Numbered from the stretch's first letter, positions 9,665-18,336 are shown. The stretch: DNA of 64,000 nucleotides from Marinimicrobium koreense (GCF_003762925.1 NZ_RJUK01000001.1:2356001-2420000); one strand, 5' to 3'. Program-made: numbers and translations. Notes: generated from the letters alone by a model not told the origin.

Positions 9665-10207
9665 CTAGCTGCGGGCGGCATTGATAAAGCGCGGATCCTG
9701 CGCCAGAAACGCCGGGCGAAAGACGGTCCAGCGCTGTCCGTTATGTTCAAAGCTGCCCTCGGTGAAGGGCTGGATAACCGCATCGACGGGGCCGGACTCG
9801 GCCTGATATTCATCCGTGGGGAAATGCTGCATGCCAAATACCTGATCCACCATCAGCCCGCTGTACAGCGCCTCGGTCTCCAGCACCAACACCCGCCGCT
9901 GCTTGCGCCCTCCGCTCAGTTGGGCCCCGAAGAATGCTGCGAGATCAAACAGCGGCAGCAAGCGGCCGCGAACGTTGGCGACACCGCGCACCCAGGACTG
10001 AACGCCGGGAAGGTGGGTATAAGGTGGGATCTCCAGCATTTCCGAAATTTCGCCCATCGGTACGGCAAAGCGCTGCCCCATCAACATGAACCCGATGCCA
10101 CTCCAGTGGGGGCGGATATCGAGTTGTGCCGGCAGACCCCGCGCCGCACTGCGACTGCGTTGGGCCAAGTCTACCAGGGAGTCAAAGGCTGTCTGGGAAT
10201 CAGACAT
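9665..10207 (-). CDS. pilI: PilI, CheW-like adaptor
   Basis: PilI couples the PilJ receptor to the ChpA kinase. The 180-residue protein is essentially one CheW domain, with FMLMGQRFAVPMGEISEML near residues 40-58, GVANVRGRLLPLFDLAAFF near 74-92 and LVLETEALYSGLMVDQV near 106-122. These match CheW beta-barrel signatures. It is co-oriented with and between pilH and pilJ, with about 110 bases before pilJ. Nothing unusual was seen. Confidence 0.93.
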   Translation of the reverse strand: MSDSQTAFDSLVDLAQRSRSAARGLPAQLDIRPHWSGIGFMLMGQRFAVPMGEISEMLEIPPYTHLPGVQSWVRGVANVRGRLLPLFDLAAFFGAQLSGGRKQRRVLVLETEALYSGLMVDQVFGMQHFPTDEYQAESGPVDAVIQPFTEGSFEHNGQRWTVFRPAFLAQDPRFINAARS

Positions 10208-10243
10208 GGTTACCGCCTGTCTCGTTGTGTCCGGTCATCCTTC

Positions 10244-10606
10244 TTACTGAGTCACTTTGGCGATGGCGGCGTTGAGGGTCTCCGCGGTCACCGGCTTGAC
10301 CAGAAAGTCCCGAGCGCCTTGGCGCATTCCCCAGACCCGGTCGGTCTGCTGATCTTTGGTGGTCACGATAATAACCGGAATATGAGCGGTTTCCGGTGCT
10401 TTGGTGAGCTGGCGGGTGGCCTGGAATCCGTTCAAGCCGGGCATGACAATATCCATCAATACCACATCGGGCAGCTCTTTCTTGGCCAGGGAGATACCGG
10501 CCTCACCGGTTTCTGCCGTCAGGGCTTCGTGACCCTGCTTTTCCAGCATGGAGCTCAATTTGTAAATTTCGGTGGGAGAGTCGTCGATGATAAGTACTCT
10601 GGCCAT
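10244..10606 (-). CDS. pilH: PilH, single-domain response regulator
   Basis: This 120-residue CheY-like receiver is phosphorylated by ChpA; in Pseudomonas PilH is linked to the PilT retraction branch or acts as a phosphate sink. The acidic pair is Asp8-Asp9 (LIIDDS), the phosphoacceptor is Asp52 in LMDIVMPGLNG, the switch Thr lies in VTTKDQQ and the conserved Lys in FLVKPVT. There is no output domain. Asp52 is the same position as in P. aeruginosa PilH. It lies downstream of pilG with a 105-base gap that may hold a secondary promoter, and directly precedes pilI. Confidence 0.95.
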   Translation of the reverse strand: MARVLIIDDSPTEIYKLSSMLEKQGHEALTAETGEAGISLAKKELPDVVLMDIVMPGLNGFQATRQLTKAPETAHIPVIIVTTKDQQTDRVWGMRQGARDFLVKPVTAETLNAAIAKVTQ

Positions 10607-10711
10607 AGTATCCCCAAATTGATCAGTCAGTTATAAATTACATTGTTGTCGTTATTCAGGCGATGGCGCTGCCTCGCCCGAGATCGTCAGCGCATCTGTT
10701 GCGCCATATAC

Positions 10712-11107
10712 TCAAGACGCTTCTGCTTGCTTCACATGTGCTTCGATGGCGCCCAGCAGCTCGCTTTTGCTGAATGGCTTGGTCAGGTACTGATCCGAAC
10801 CGACAATGCGGCCTTTGGCCTTGTCGAACAGACCGTCCTTACTGGATAGCATAATCACCGGGGTGCGCTTGAAGTCGCTGTTATTTTTGATCAGTGCGCA
10901 GGTCTGATAGCCATCAAGACGCGGCATCATGATGTCAACGAAAATGATATCCGGGCGGGTGTCGGCGATTTTGGCCAGAGCGTCAAAACCATCCGTCGCT
11001 GTCACCACCGTGCAGCCGGCTTTTTTGAGCAGGGTTTCGGCGGTTCGACGGATCGTTTTACTGTCGTCGATCACCATGACTTTCAGGCTTTCCAAACTTA
11101 CGTCCAT
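10712..11107 (-). CDS. pilG: PilG, single-domain response regulator
   Basis: PilG is the CheY-like output regulator that promotes pilus extension and, in Pseudomonas, cAMP synthesis. The 131-residue protein has the receiver signature VMVIDDSKTIRRTAETLLKK with Asp14-Asp15. Asp58 lies in FVDIMMPRLDGYQT, the conserved Ser in MLSSKDG and the Lys in YLTKPFSKSEL. Asp58 matches the P. aeruginosa phosphoacceptor. It is the first gene of the pilGHIJK-chpAB operon, so the upstream region with the CRP/Vfr-like site is the operon's probable promoter region. Confidence 0.96.
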   Translation of the reverse strand: MDVSLESLKVMVIDDSKTIRRTAETLLKKAGCTVVTATDGFDALAKIADTRPDIIFVDIMMPRLDGYQTCALIKNNSDFKRTPVIMLSSKDGLFDKAKGRIVGSDQYLTKPFSKSELLGAIEAHVKQAEAS

Positions 11108-11511
11108 ACTTTCTGACCTTAGCCTCGTTGCCGCATCGCCTATACGCCCGAGGCTATCGGACGGTTCAGCACTGCAGTCATTGTTATGTTTGCCACGTTT
11201 TTGTGACGCAAGTCACACATTGCACCCGCCAGCCGGGATAAGCGCTTCACGTGAGCAGGTGGTACAGTTAAAACGAACTTTTAACACAGTTTTTAAGGTA
11301 TATCTATAACCAACTGAATATATAAGATTTTCGTTAGTGAACCCGATTTATTATGCTTTAGTCTTATTTTGGCGACAGCCCGCGCCCTAACCAATACTGT
11401 GACATTCAGCGGCCGAGCTTGCGTTCTACCGCCCGAGGGCTTAACTTTAGCGCGCAAAACGGCAGGCGGCAACAAGGCCACCCCTCCCACTCTCATCCGG
11501 AAAACGTTTGT
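11108..11511. other. Divergent intergenic region pilG / gshB
   Basis: This 404-base region holds the CRP/Vfr-like site at 11202-11217. An AT-rich stretch (about 11255-11380) includes a possible -10 element TATTAT at 11349-11354 oriented toward gshB. No convincing small gene was seen. Confidence 0.5.
11202..11217. promoter_or_regulatory. Perfect CRP/Vfr-type site (TGTGA-N6-TCACA) between pilG and gshB
   Basis: The sequence reads TGTGACGCAAGTCACA, an exact match to the two half-sites of the cAMP receptor protein consensus. It is about 95 bases upstream of the pilG start and about 295 bases upstream of gshB. In Pseudomonas the CRP homologue Vfr and the Chp system are linked through cAMP, so control of pilG is the more likely role. 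Binding itself is inferred. Confidence 0.65.
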
Positions 11512-12459
11512 ATGACCCTCTCTCTCGGCGTGATCATGGACCCCATCGACCAGATTACCTTCTATAAGGACACCACCTTGGCCCTGCTGCTGGCGGCCCA
11601 GGAGCGCGGCTGGGACCTTCATTACATGGAGCAGTCCGATCTCTACCTGGACAAGGGACAGGCTCGTGCAAGCACCCGACCGCTGCTGGTAATGGACGAC
11701 GAGACCCACTGGTTTGAGCTCGGGCCCCGGCAAGACCACCCCCTGGGGGAGCTGGATGTCTTGCTGATGCGCAAGGATCCGCCCTTTGATAACGAGTTCA
11801 CCTACAGCACCTACATTCTGGAAGCCGCCCAGCGCGAGGGTAGCCTGGTGGTCAACGACCCTCAGAGCCTGCGTGACTGTAACGAGAAGATCTTCGCCAC
11901 CCAATTCCCCCAGTGCTGCCCGCCACTGATCGTGAGCCGGGACCCGGCGCGGCTGCGCCAATTCCACCGGGATCAGGAAGACGTCATTTTCAAGCCTCTG
12001 GATGGCATGGGAGGCAGCCGTATTTTCCGCTGCAAAGCCGATGATCCCAACGTCAGTGTGATTCTGGAGACCCTCACCGATTTTGGCACCCAGATGGTGA
12101 TGGCTCAGCGCTACCTGCCAGCTATCACCGAAGGCGACAAGCGCATTCTGGTGGTTGACGGCGAAGCCGTGCCCTACAGCCTGGCGCGAATCCCAGCGAG
12201 CGGCGAAACCCGGGGCAACCTGGCCGCCGGCGGGCGGGGCGTCGCCCAACCCCTGACCGACCGGGATCGCTGGATTGTGGCGCAGGTCGCACCCACGCTC
12301 AGGGAAAAAGGGTTACTCTTTGTCGGACTGGACGTCATCGGCGACTACCTGACCGAGATCAATGTCACCAGCCCGACCTGCGTGCGGGAGATTGACAAGG
12401 CGTTTGACACCCGGATCGGGGCCCGACTGATGGACGCTATTGAGCGACGCCTGCCCTGA
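11512..12459 (+). CDS. gshB: Glutathione synthetase
   Basis: GshB ligates glycine to gamma-glutamylcysteine using ATP, the second step of glutathione synthesis. The 315-residue protein begins MTLSLGVIMDPIDQITFYKDTT, aligning with the E. coli GshB start (IVMDPI), which sets this start over the longer open frame. ATP-grasp features include DVIFKPLDGMGGSRIFR near 155-172, RYLPAITEGDKRILVVDG near 200-220, and the C-terminal metal/ATP-binding segment LTEINVTSPTCVREID. The length is typical. It is followed by tonB3 in the same order as in Pseudomonas. Confidence 0.96.
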   Translation: MTLSLGVIMDPIDQITFYKDTTLALLLAAQERGWDLHYMEQSDLYLDKGQARASTRPLLVMDDETHWFELGPRQDHPLGELDVLLMRKDPPFDNEFTYSTYILEAAQREGSLVVNDPQSLRDCNEKIFATQFPQCCPPLIVSRDPARLRQFHRDQEDVIFKPLDGMGGSRIFRCKADDPNVSVILETLTDFGTQMVMAQRYLPAITEGDKRILVVDGEAVPYSLARIPASGETRGNLAAGGRGVAQPLTDRDRWIVAQVAPTLREKGLLFVGLDVIGDYLTEINVTSPTCVREIDKAFDTRIGARLMDAIERRLP

Positions 12460-12493
12460 TCGCTACTGCTGAACGAGCTGCCGTACCATTACT

Positions 12494-13399
12494 ATGAGTC
12501 AAAACCGCCCCGAGGACACGCTCCCCGACAACACCGTGGATACGGGTGATCGGCTGAGCTTTACCCTGTTTCTGGCCCTGGCCGTCCATGCGCTTCTGAT
12601 CTTCGGGGTGTCTTTCACCCTGCCCGAGCGCGGTCAGGCCGCTCCCACTCTGGATGTGACCCTGGCCAACCACCAGGATAGTCGGGCTCCGGAAGAGGCG
12701 GATTACCTGGCACAGCACAACCAACAGGCCAGCGGCACCGAAGAGCAGGCACGCCAGCTCACCACCGAGCAGGAAGCGGAGTTTGCCGACACCCAGGTGC
12801 GGGACATCAACCCCACCCCACAGGTTCAGGCCAGCACCGCCCGAGAGCGACGGGATGACGCCGTTGTGACCACCACCAGCCGAGCGGAGCGCCAGCAGCC
12901 CAGCCCGGAAGATGCCGACCCTCAGGAGCAGCAGGAACAGCGCGAAGGCCAGGTTGAAGAGCAGCCGATGCTGAGCCAGGAAATTGCCAGTCTGCAGGCC
13001 AAGTTGGACCGTCAGCGCCAGGAGTATGCCAAGCGTCCGCGCATCCGGCGCCTCACCTCGGTCGCCACCCGCGCTGCCTTCGACGCGCGCTACCTGCACG
13101 AGTGGGGGCAAAAGATCGAGCGCACCGGCAACCGCCACTACCCCCAGGAAGCGCTTAACCGCCGGATCACCGGCAGCCTGCGCCTGTCCGTCGCCATCAA
13201 CCCGGATGGCACCATTCACGAGGTCGAAGTGCTGCACTCCTCCGGCCACCGATTACTGGACCAGGCCGCGGTGCAGATCGTGCACCTCGCCGCCCCCTTC
13301 AGCAGTTTCCCACCGGAAATTCGTCAGGAATACGATCGCCTGGAAATCATCCGCACCTGGAATTTCGAGATCGCCGGGCTTTCAACCTCCGCGGACTAG
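12494..13399 (+). CDS. tonB3: TonB-family energy transducer (TonB3-like)
   Basis: TonB proteins carry proton-motive energy from ExbBD to outer-membrane receptors. The 301-residue protein has one N-terminal membrane anchor (FTLFLALAVHALLIFGVSFTL, about 18-38). A long polar Gln/Glu/Arg-rich periplasmic region follows, rather than the usual Pro-rich spacer. The C-terminal TonB domain is near 215-295 (YPQEALNRRITGSLRLSV, DGTIHEVEVLHSSGHRLLDQAA). In P. aeruginosa the gene between gshB and the yqgE homologue is tonB3, implicated in twitching motility, so the name rests on synteny. No exbB or exbD is nearby. It could energise the receptor at 53-56 kb, but nothing in the sequence shows that. Confidence 0.82.
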   Translation: MSQNRPEDTLPDNTVDTGDRLSFTLFLALAVHALLIFGVSFTLPERGQAAPTLDVTLANHQDSRAPEEADYLAQHNQQASGTEEQARQLTTEQEAEFADTQVRDINPTPQVQASTARERRDDAVVTTTSRAERQQPSPEDADPQEQQEQREGQVEEQPMLSQEIASLQAKLDRQRQEYAKRPRIRRLTSVATRAAFDARYLHEWGQKIERTGNRHYPQEALNRRITGSLRLSVAINPDGTIHEVEVLHSSGHRLLDQAAVQIVHLAAPFSSFPPEIRQEYDRLEIIRTWNFEIAGLSTSAD

Positions 13400-13458
13400 C
13401 CGCAGATTTTCTTGGTCCGCGCGCTTGTTTTCCCAGTGGTTTCCCCCATAATTCAGGT

Positions 13459-14052
13459 ATGAACGAAAAAAGCCCTGCAGACACTGAAAAAGCCCTGACC
13501 GCCGGCAGCCTGCGCGACCACTTCCTGATCGCCATGCCCGGCATGCTCGATCGCAACTTCGCGCACAGCATCACCTACATCTGTGAGCACAGCGACGAGG
13601 GCGCCATGGGGCTGGTACTCAATAACGCCATGCCCCTGACGCTGGGCGATATCTTCAGCCAATTGGAGCTGGGGGATGAGCAGCGCCTCGGCGACCGCAC
13701 TGTGCTGGCCGGAGGCCCGGTTCAGGTAGAGCGCGGCTTTGTGGTCCACAACGATACCAGCCGCTGGCAGTCGACCCTCTCGGTGGCCGACGATGTCAGC
13801 CTCAGCGCCTCCAGAGACATCCTCGAGGCCCTGGCCGAGGGGCGCGGACCCGAGAACTTCATCATCGCTCTCGGCTATGCCGGCTGGGAAGCTGGACAGC
13901 TGGAGGACGAAATTGCCGCTAACGCCTGGCTGACCATGCCCGCCGACCGCCACATCCTGTTCCACACGCCCAGCGAACAACGCTGGGCCGCCGCCGCGAA
14001 CCATCTGGGGTTCGACCTCAACCTGATTTCCGCCACCGCCGGCCACGCCTGA
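13459..14052 (+). CDS. algH: YqgE/AlgH family protein (DUF179)
   Basis: This 197-residue cytoplasmic protein belongs to the widely conserved YqgE/AlgH family, whose biochemical function is unresolved. Family signatures are LRDHFLIAMPGMLDRNFAHS near residues 15-34, YICEHSDEGAMGLVLNN near 37-53, GGPVQVERGFVVH near 80-92, and LGYAGWEAGQLEDEI near 135-149. It lies between tonB3 and ruvX, with one base between its stop and the ruvX start, so the two are translationally coupled. This matches the order in Pseudomonas and Enterobacteria. Confidence 0.92.
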   Translation: MNEKSPADTEKALTAGSLRDHFLIAMPGMLDRNFAHSITYICEHSDEGAMGLVLNNAMPLTLGDIFSQLELGDEQRLGDRTVLAGGPVQVERGFVVHNDTSRWQSTLSVADDVSLSASRDILEALAEGRGPENFIIALGYAGWEAGQLEDEIAANAWLTMPADRHILFHTPSEQRWAAAANHLGFDLNLISATAGHA

Positions 14053-14053
14053 C

Positions 14054-14458
14054 GTGCAGTTACTGGGTTTCGATTACGGCCTGAAGAATATCGGGACGGC
14101 CACCGGCCAGACGCTGACCGGCACCGCCACGTCACAGCCCCCGTTGAGAGCCCGCGATGGCGTACCCGACTGGTCCGAAGTGGAAGCCCTGCTCCGGGAG
14201 TGGCAACCGGAGCTGGTACTGGTGGGTTTGCCGCTGAATATGGATGGCACCGAAAGCGAGCTGTCCGCCCGGGCACGAAAATTTGCCAACCGGATTCACG
14301 GTCGGTTTGGTGTGGCGGTGGAAATGGTCGACGAGCGCCTGTCGAGCTTCGAAGCCAAAGGCGAGGTCATGGCCCGCGGCGGATCCCGGGATTATGGCAA
14401 AAACCCCGTGGACTCCATCGCCGCGCGCCTGATCGTGGAAACCTTTTTAAACCGCTAG
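14054..14458 (+). CDS. ruvX: RuvX/YqgF family nuclease (16S rRNA 5'-end maturation; Holliday-junction resolvase-like)
   Basis: The 134-residue RNase H-fold protein starts with GTG and reads MQLLGFDYGLKNIGTATGQ, giving the first catalytic Asp. Further family motifs are LVLVGLPLNMDGTES near 56-70, VDERLSSFEA near 92-101 and the C-terminal NPVDSIAARLIVE with the last conserved Asp. YqgF proteins process the 5' end of 16S rRNA in E. coli, and some family members resolve Holliday junctions. It is coupled to yqgE upstream and converges on pilU. Its stop codon lies within a short imperfect tandem repeat. Confidence 0.92.
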   Translation: MQLLGFDYGLKNIGTATGQTLTGTATSQPPLRARDGVPDWSEVEALLREWQPELVLVGLPLNMDGTESELSARARKFANRIHGRFGVAVEMVDERLSSFEAKGEVMARGGSRDYGKNPVDSIAARLIVETFLNR

Positions 14459-14512
14459 AAGGCTTTCTAAACCGCTACGGGCCTCTTAAACCGTTACCGG
14501 GTGCTTAAAACA
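14443..14512. repeat. Imperfect ~20-nt tandem repeat at the ruvX/pilU junction
   Basis: Units built on TAAACCG(C/T)TA recur at about 20-base spacing (TTTAAACCGCTAGAAGGC, TTCTAAACCGCTACGGGCC, CTTAAACCGTTACCGGGTGC), followed by a truncated TTAAAACACCC. The array covers the ruvX stop codon and reaches the pilU stop. It looks like a duplication of the ruvX 3' end. Confidence 0.6.
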
Positions 14513-15650
14513 CCCGTCCCCGATCTTCGGAGCCGTCGTCTTCAATCGACAGCTCGTCGGCGGCATGGGACAGATAAGTGGCATCCGTTTCCGAGCCGAG
14601 CTTGATCAACAACCGCAGATCGTTGGGCGAATCGGCATGGGCCAGGGCGTCCTCGTAGGTGATTTCCCCGGCGTCATAAAGCTCGTACAGCGCCTGATCG
14701 AAAGTCTGCATACCCAGTTCGGTGGACTTTTTCATCAGCTCCTTGAGCTCACTGACCTCCCCTTTGCGAATCAGATCCGACGCCAGCGGCGTATTCAGCA
14801 GCACCTCGAGGCAAGCCCGACGGCCCTGACCATCCGGTGTCGGGATCAATTGCTGAGCCACGATGCCGCGCAGATTCAGGGACAGGTCCATCCACAACTG
14901 CCGGTGCCGGTCCGCCGGAAAAAAGTGAATGATCCGGTCCAGTGCCTGGTTGGCATTGTTGGCGTGCAGGGTCGCCAGGCACAGGTGGCCGGTTTCGGCG
15001 AAGGCAATGGCGTGCTCCATGGTTTCCCGGGTACGGACCTCACCAATCAGAATCACGTCCGGCGCCTGACGCAGAGTGTTCTTCAGCGCGGTCTCGAAGG
15101 ACTCGGTATCAATGCCCACTTCCCGCTGGGTGATGATGCAGCCCTGGTGTTGATGAATGAATTCGATCGGGTCTTCGATGGAAATGATATGGCCTTTGCT
15201 GTTGCGATTGCGGTGACCGATCATCGAGGCAAGCGAGGTTGACTTACCGGTGCCGGTCGCCCCCACAAACAGGATCAGCCCCCGTTTGGTCATGGCCAGA
15301 TCCTTGATGATGTCCGGCAGGCCCAGGTCATCGATTTCCGGAATGGTGGTTTCAATGCGGCGCAGTACCATACCCGCCAGGTTGCGTTGATAGAACGCGC
15401 TCGCCCGGAAGCGGCCGATACCCCGGGCGCTGATAGCAAAGTTGAGCTCTTTCTGCTCGAGAAATTCCCGGCGCTGCTTCTCGTTCATTACCCCCAACAC
15501 TACCTCCCGAGCTTTCTCCGGAGGCAGCGGCGAGGCGGTGGCCGGAACCAGCTTGCCATTCACCTTGATCGACGGCGGAACGCCGGCGGTAATAAAAAGA
15601 TCTGAGGCCCCTTTCTCGACCATCAGCGACAATAAGCGATCAAAATCCAT
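14505..15650 (-). CDS. pilU: PilU, type IV pilus retraction ATPase (PilT paralogue)
   Basis: PilU is a hexameric cytoplasmic ATPase that assists PilT in pilus retraction. The 381-residue protein has the N-terminal motif GASDLFITAGVPPSIKVNGK (residues 14-33), Walker A GATGTGKST at 130-138, the Asp box and Walker B (DVILIGEVRTRETME) near 203-217, and the His box GHLCLATLHANNANQALDRI. The GATGTGKS P-loop and the C-terminal extension separate it from PilT. The gene begins 19 bases after the pilT stop, so they form one operon. pyrRBC, which separate ruvX from pilTU in Pseudomonas, are absent here. Confidence 0.94.
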   Translation of the reverse strand: MDFDRLLSLMVEKGASDLFITAGVPPSIKVNGKLVPATASPLPPEKAREVVLGVMNEKQRREFLEQKELNFAISARGIGRFRASAFYQRNLAGMVLRRIETTIPEIDDLGLPDIIKDLAMTKRGLILFVGATGTGKSTSLASMIGHRNRNSKGHIISIEDPIEFIHQHQGCIITQREVGIDTESFETALKNTLRQAPDVILIGEVRTRETMEHAIAFAETGHLCLATLHANNANQALDRIIHFFPADRHRQLWMDLSLNLRGIVAQQLIPTPDGQGRRACLEVLLNTPLASDLIRKGEVSELKELMKKSTELGMQTFDQALYELYDAGEITYEDALAHADSPNDLRLLIKLGSETDATYLSHAADELSIEDDGSEDRGRVF

Positions 15651-15669
15651 AGCGGTGTCCCGTAATTAT

Positions 15670-16704
15670 CTAGAAGTTTTCCGGCATCTTGGCTTTTTCC
15701 CGGGCCACGTCGCGATTGACCAACCGACGCGCCACCAGATCGGCCAGGCACTGGTCCATGGTCTGCATGCCCAGGGAAGCACCGGTCTGAATGGCCGAGT
15801 ACATCTGCGCCACCTTGTCTTCACGGATCAGGTTGCGGATGGCGGAGGTACCCCGCATGATTTCGTGGGCCGCCACCCGGCCGCCGCCGTTTTTCTTGAG
15901 CAGCGTCTGGGAAATGACTGCCTGCAACGACTCGGACAACATGGAACGGACCATGGCCTTCTCGTTGGCCGGGAACACATCCACCACCCGGTCAATGGTC
16001 TTGGCCGCCGAGGTGGTGTGCAGGGTGCCGAATACCAGGTGACCGGTTTCCGCCGCGGTCAGTGCCAGGCGGATGGTTTCCAGGTCCCGAAGTTCGCCCA
16101 CCAGAATGATGTCCGGGTCTTCCCGCAGCGCCGAGCGAAGCGCTTCCGAGAAGCCGTGAGTGTCCCGGTGCACTTCGCGCTGGTTGACCAGGCACTTCTT
16201 GCTCTCGTGGACAAATTCGATCGGGTCCTCAATGGTCAGGATGTGTTCGTATTTGTTGTCGTTGATGTAGTCCATCATCGCTGCCAGCGTGGTGGACTTA
16301 CCCGAACCGGTCGGGCCGGTCACCAACACCAGCCCCCGGGGCACCGCACAGATATCGCGGAACACACTGCCCATACCGAGCTCTTCCATGGTCAACACTT
16401 TGGAAGGAATGGTCCGGAACACCGCGCCGGCACCGCGGTTCTGATTGAAGGCGTTCACCCGGAAACGGGCCACGCCGGGCACCTCAAAGGAGAAGTCGGT
16501 TTCCAGGAATTCTTCAAAGTCCTTGCGCTGCTTGTCATTCATTATTTCGTAGATCAAACTATGCACCTGCTTGTGCTCCATCGGAGGCAGGTTGATCCGC
16601 CGTACATCGCCGTCCACCCGGATCATGGGGGGCAGGCCCGCGGAGAGGTGCAAGTCTGAAGCGCCCTGTTTAGCGCTGAAGGCCAGAAGTTCCGTAATAT
16701 CCAT
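15670..16704 (-). CDS. pilT: PilT, type IV pilus retraction ATPase
   Basis: PilT powers pilus retraction and hence twitching. The 344-residue length is typical. It shows QGASDLHLSAGLPPMIRVDG at 13-32, Walker A GPTGSGKST at 130-138, the Asp box with HILTIEDPIEFVHESK, Walker B ILVGELRDLETI, and the His box GHLVFGTLHTTSAAKTIDR. The C-terminal AIRNLIREDK motif, associated with retraction, is present near 285-300. It is divergent from yggS across about 95 bases and upstream of pilU. Confidence 0.96.
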   Translation of the reverse strand: MDITELLAFSAKQGASDLHLSAGLPPMIRVDGDVRRINLPPMEHKQVHSLIYEIMNDKQRKDFEEFLETDFSFEVPGVARFRVNAFNQNRGAGAVFRTIPSKVLTMEELGMGSVFRDICAVPRGLVLVTGPTGSGKSTTLAAMMDYINDNKYEHILTIEDPIEFVHESKKCLVNQREVHRDTHGFSEALRSALREDPDIILVGELRDLETIRLALTAAETGHLVFGTLHTTSAAKTIDRVVDVFPANEKAMVRSMLSESLQAVISQTLLKKNGGGRVAAHEIMRGTSAIRNLIREDKVAQMYSAIQTGASLGMQTMDQCLADLVARRLVNRDVAREKAKMPENF

Positions 16705-16799
16705 ACTGCTACCTTATTTGTGTTTCTGTGGTTTCAGTGGCCACTGAGGGGCCGGGCGGGAAAAGAGCGCTCAGGCCAACAACCCCCACCGGGACAGAT

Positions 16800-17486
16800 A
16801 TGCCAAAGATAGACGAGAAGCTCCACAATGTCACCGCCCGCCTGACTGCGGCCGCCGAAGCCGCCGGTCGTCACCCCCAGTTTGTGAAGCTGGTCGCAGT
16901 CAGCAAAACCCAGCCCGCCGAGGCGCTGGAAGCCGCTTACCAGGCGGGACAGCGCCGCTTCGGGGAAAACTACCTGCAGGAGGCGCTGCCCAAGCAGGAG
17001 GCCCTGGCGCACTTACCCGACATAGAGTGGCATTTTATCGGCCCGATTCAGTCCAACAAGACCCGGGATATCGCCGAGCATTTTGATTGGGTGCACAGTG
17101 TGGATCGGCTCAAGATTGCCCAGCGCCTGAACGACCAGCGTCCCGCCCAGCTCGGCCACCTGAATATCTGCCTGCAGGTGAACCTCGATGCGGAAGACAG
17201 CAAGGCCGGAGTCAGCCTGCAAGCACTGCCCGAGCTGGCCTTGAAAGTCAGCCAGCTACCCAATCTGAGCCTGCGAGGCCTGATGGCGATTCCAGCTCCA
17301 AGGGAGGAGCAGGCGGCCCAGCGTGCCAGCCTGGCTCGACTGCGGCAGGCACTGGAGGACCTGCGGGCCCAGGGGCTCGCGCTGGATACCCTGTCCATGG
17401 GCATGTCCGCGGACCTCGAAGCGGCGGTCGCCGAGGGCGCCACCCTGGTACGGGTCGGCACCGATATTTTTGGCCCTCGAAGCTAA
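16800..17486 (+). CDS. yggS: YggS family pyridoxal-phosphate homeostasis protein
   Basis: YggS/PLPBP proteins bind pyridoxal 5'-phosphate and buffer vitamin B6 and amino-acid pools without a known enzymatic reaction. The 228-residue protein has the PLP-Lys motif KLVAVSKTQPAEALE with Lys36, followed by GQRRFGENYLQEALPK, WHFIGPIQSNKTR near 81-93, LSMGMSADLEAAVAEGATLVR and VGTDIFG at the C-terminus. The ATG at 16800 fits the family N-terminus; the frame is open upstream but the extra residues are not conserved in type. It is 22 bases from proC. Confidence 0.95.
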   Translation: MPKIDEKLHNVTARLTAAAEAAGRHPQFVKLVAVSKTQPAEALEAAYQAGQRRFGENYLQEALPKQEALAHLPDIEWHFIGPIQSNKTRDIAEHFDWVHSVDRLKIAQRLNDQRPAQLGHLNICLQVNLDAEDSKAGVSLQALPELALKVSQLPNLSLRGLMAIPAPREEQAAQRASLARLRQALEDLRAQGLALDTLSMGMSADLEAAVAEGATLVRVGTDIFGPRS

Positions 17487-17508
17487 TACCGAACCAACAG
17501 GAATGACT

Positions 17509-18336
17509 ATGAGCAACACCCAACACCCCCAGCTGGCCTTTATCGGCGCCGGCAATATGGCCCGCAGCATCATTGGCGGCCTGGTGCAGGAAGGCTACCC
17601 CGCCGAGCGCATCCGGGCCAGTGACCTGAACCACGACGCCCTGGAGCAGCTCAGCCGCGATTTCGGTATCGGCACGGGCGACAACGCCGCGGTGGCCGAA
17701 TGGGCCGAGGTGGTGGTGCTCGCGGTCAAACCCCAGGTGATGAAAACCGTCACCGAAGCCCTGCGGCCGAGCCTGGCCCACCATCCGCTGCTGATTTCCA
17801 TCGCCGCCGGTATTGACGGGGCCAGCCTGAGTCGCTGGCTGGGCGAGGACCAGGCGATCGTGCGCTGCATGCCCAACACACCGGCCCTGGTCAAAACCGG
17901 AGCCAGCGGCCTGCATGCGAACCGCCATACCAGCGGCGCTCAACGCGAGCAGGCGGAGCAGATTATGGGGGCCGTCGGAACGGTCCAGTGGCTGGACGAT
18001 GAGCCGTTGATGGATGCGGTGACCGCCGTCTCAGGCTCCGGCCCCGCCTACTTTTTCCTGGTCATGGAGGCCATGATCGACGCCGGCGTTCAGCAGGGAT
18101 TGACCCGGGAGGCCGCCACTGAACTGACTCTGCAGACCGCCCTGGGCGCCGCCACCCTGGCCCGCACCAGCGATGTGGGTGTGGACGAGCTGCGCCGTCG
18201 GGTCATGTCACCGGGCGGCACCACCGAAGCCGCCATTGAATCATTCGAACGAGACGGCCTGCGCGACACCTTCCAGCGCGCCATGACCGCCTGCGCCGAG
18301 CGCTCGGTCAGCCTGGCCAAGGCCCTGGGACAGTAA
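17509..18336 (+). CDS. proC: Pyrroline-5-carboxylate reductase
   Basis: ProC reduces pyrroline-5-carboxylate to proline with NAD(P)H. The 275-residue protein has a Rossmann motif LAFIGAGNMARSIIGGL near residues 9-25, AVKPQVMKTVTEAL near 74-87, MPNTPALVKTGASGL near 118-132, and the substrate-binding region VSGSGPAYFFLVMEAMIDAGV. The C-terminal VMSPGGTTEAAI is the ProC signature. The second ATG (17509) is favoured over 17503 because AGGA lies six bases upstream of it. The order yggS-proC-yggT is the standard gammaproteobacterial cluster. Confidence 0.96.
   Translation: MSNTQHPQLAFIGAGNMARSIIGGLVQEGYPAERIRASDLNHDALEQLSRDFGIGTGDNAAVAEWAEVVVLAVKPQVMKTVTEALRPSLAHHPLLISIAAGIDGASLSRWLGEDQAIVRCMPNTPALVKTGASGLHANRHTSGAQREQAEQIMGAVGTVQWLDDEPLMDAVTAVSGSGPAYFFLVMEAMIDAGVQQGLTREAATELTLQTALGAATLARTSDVGVDELRRRVMSPGGTTEAAIESFERDGLRDTFQRAMTACAERSVSLAKALGQ

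Noticed and set aside
11293-12249. Minus-strand frame opposite gshB (318 aa)
   Set aside because: The plus-strand gshB is unmistakable, and this frame has composition typical of antisense high-GC reading frames.
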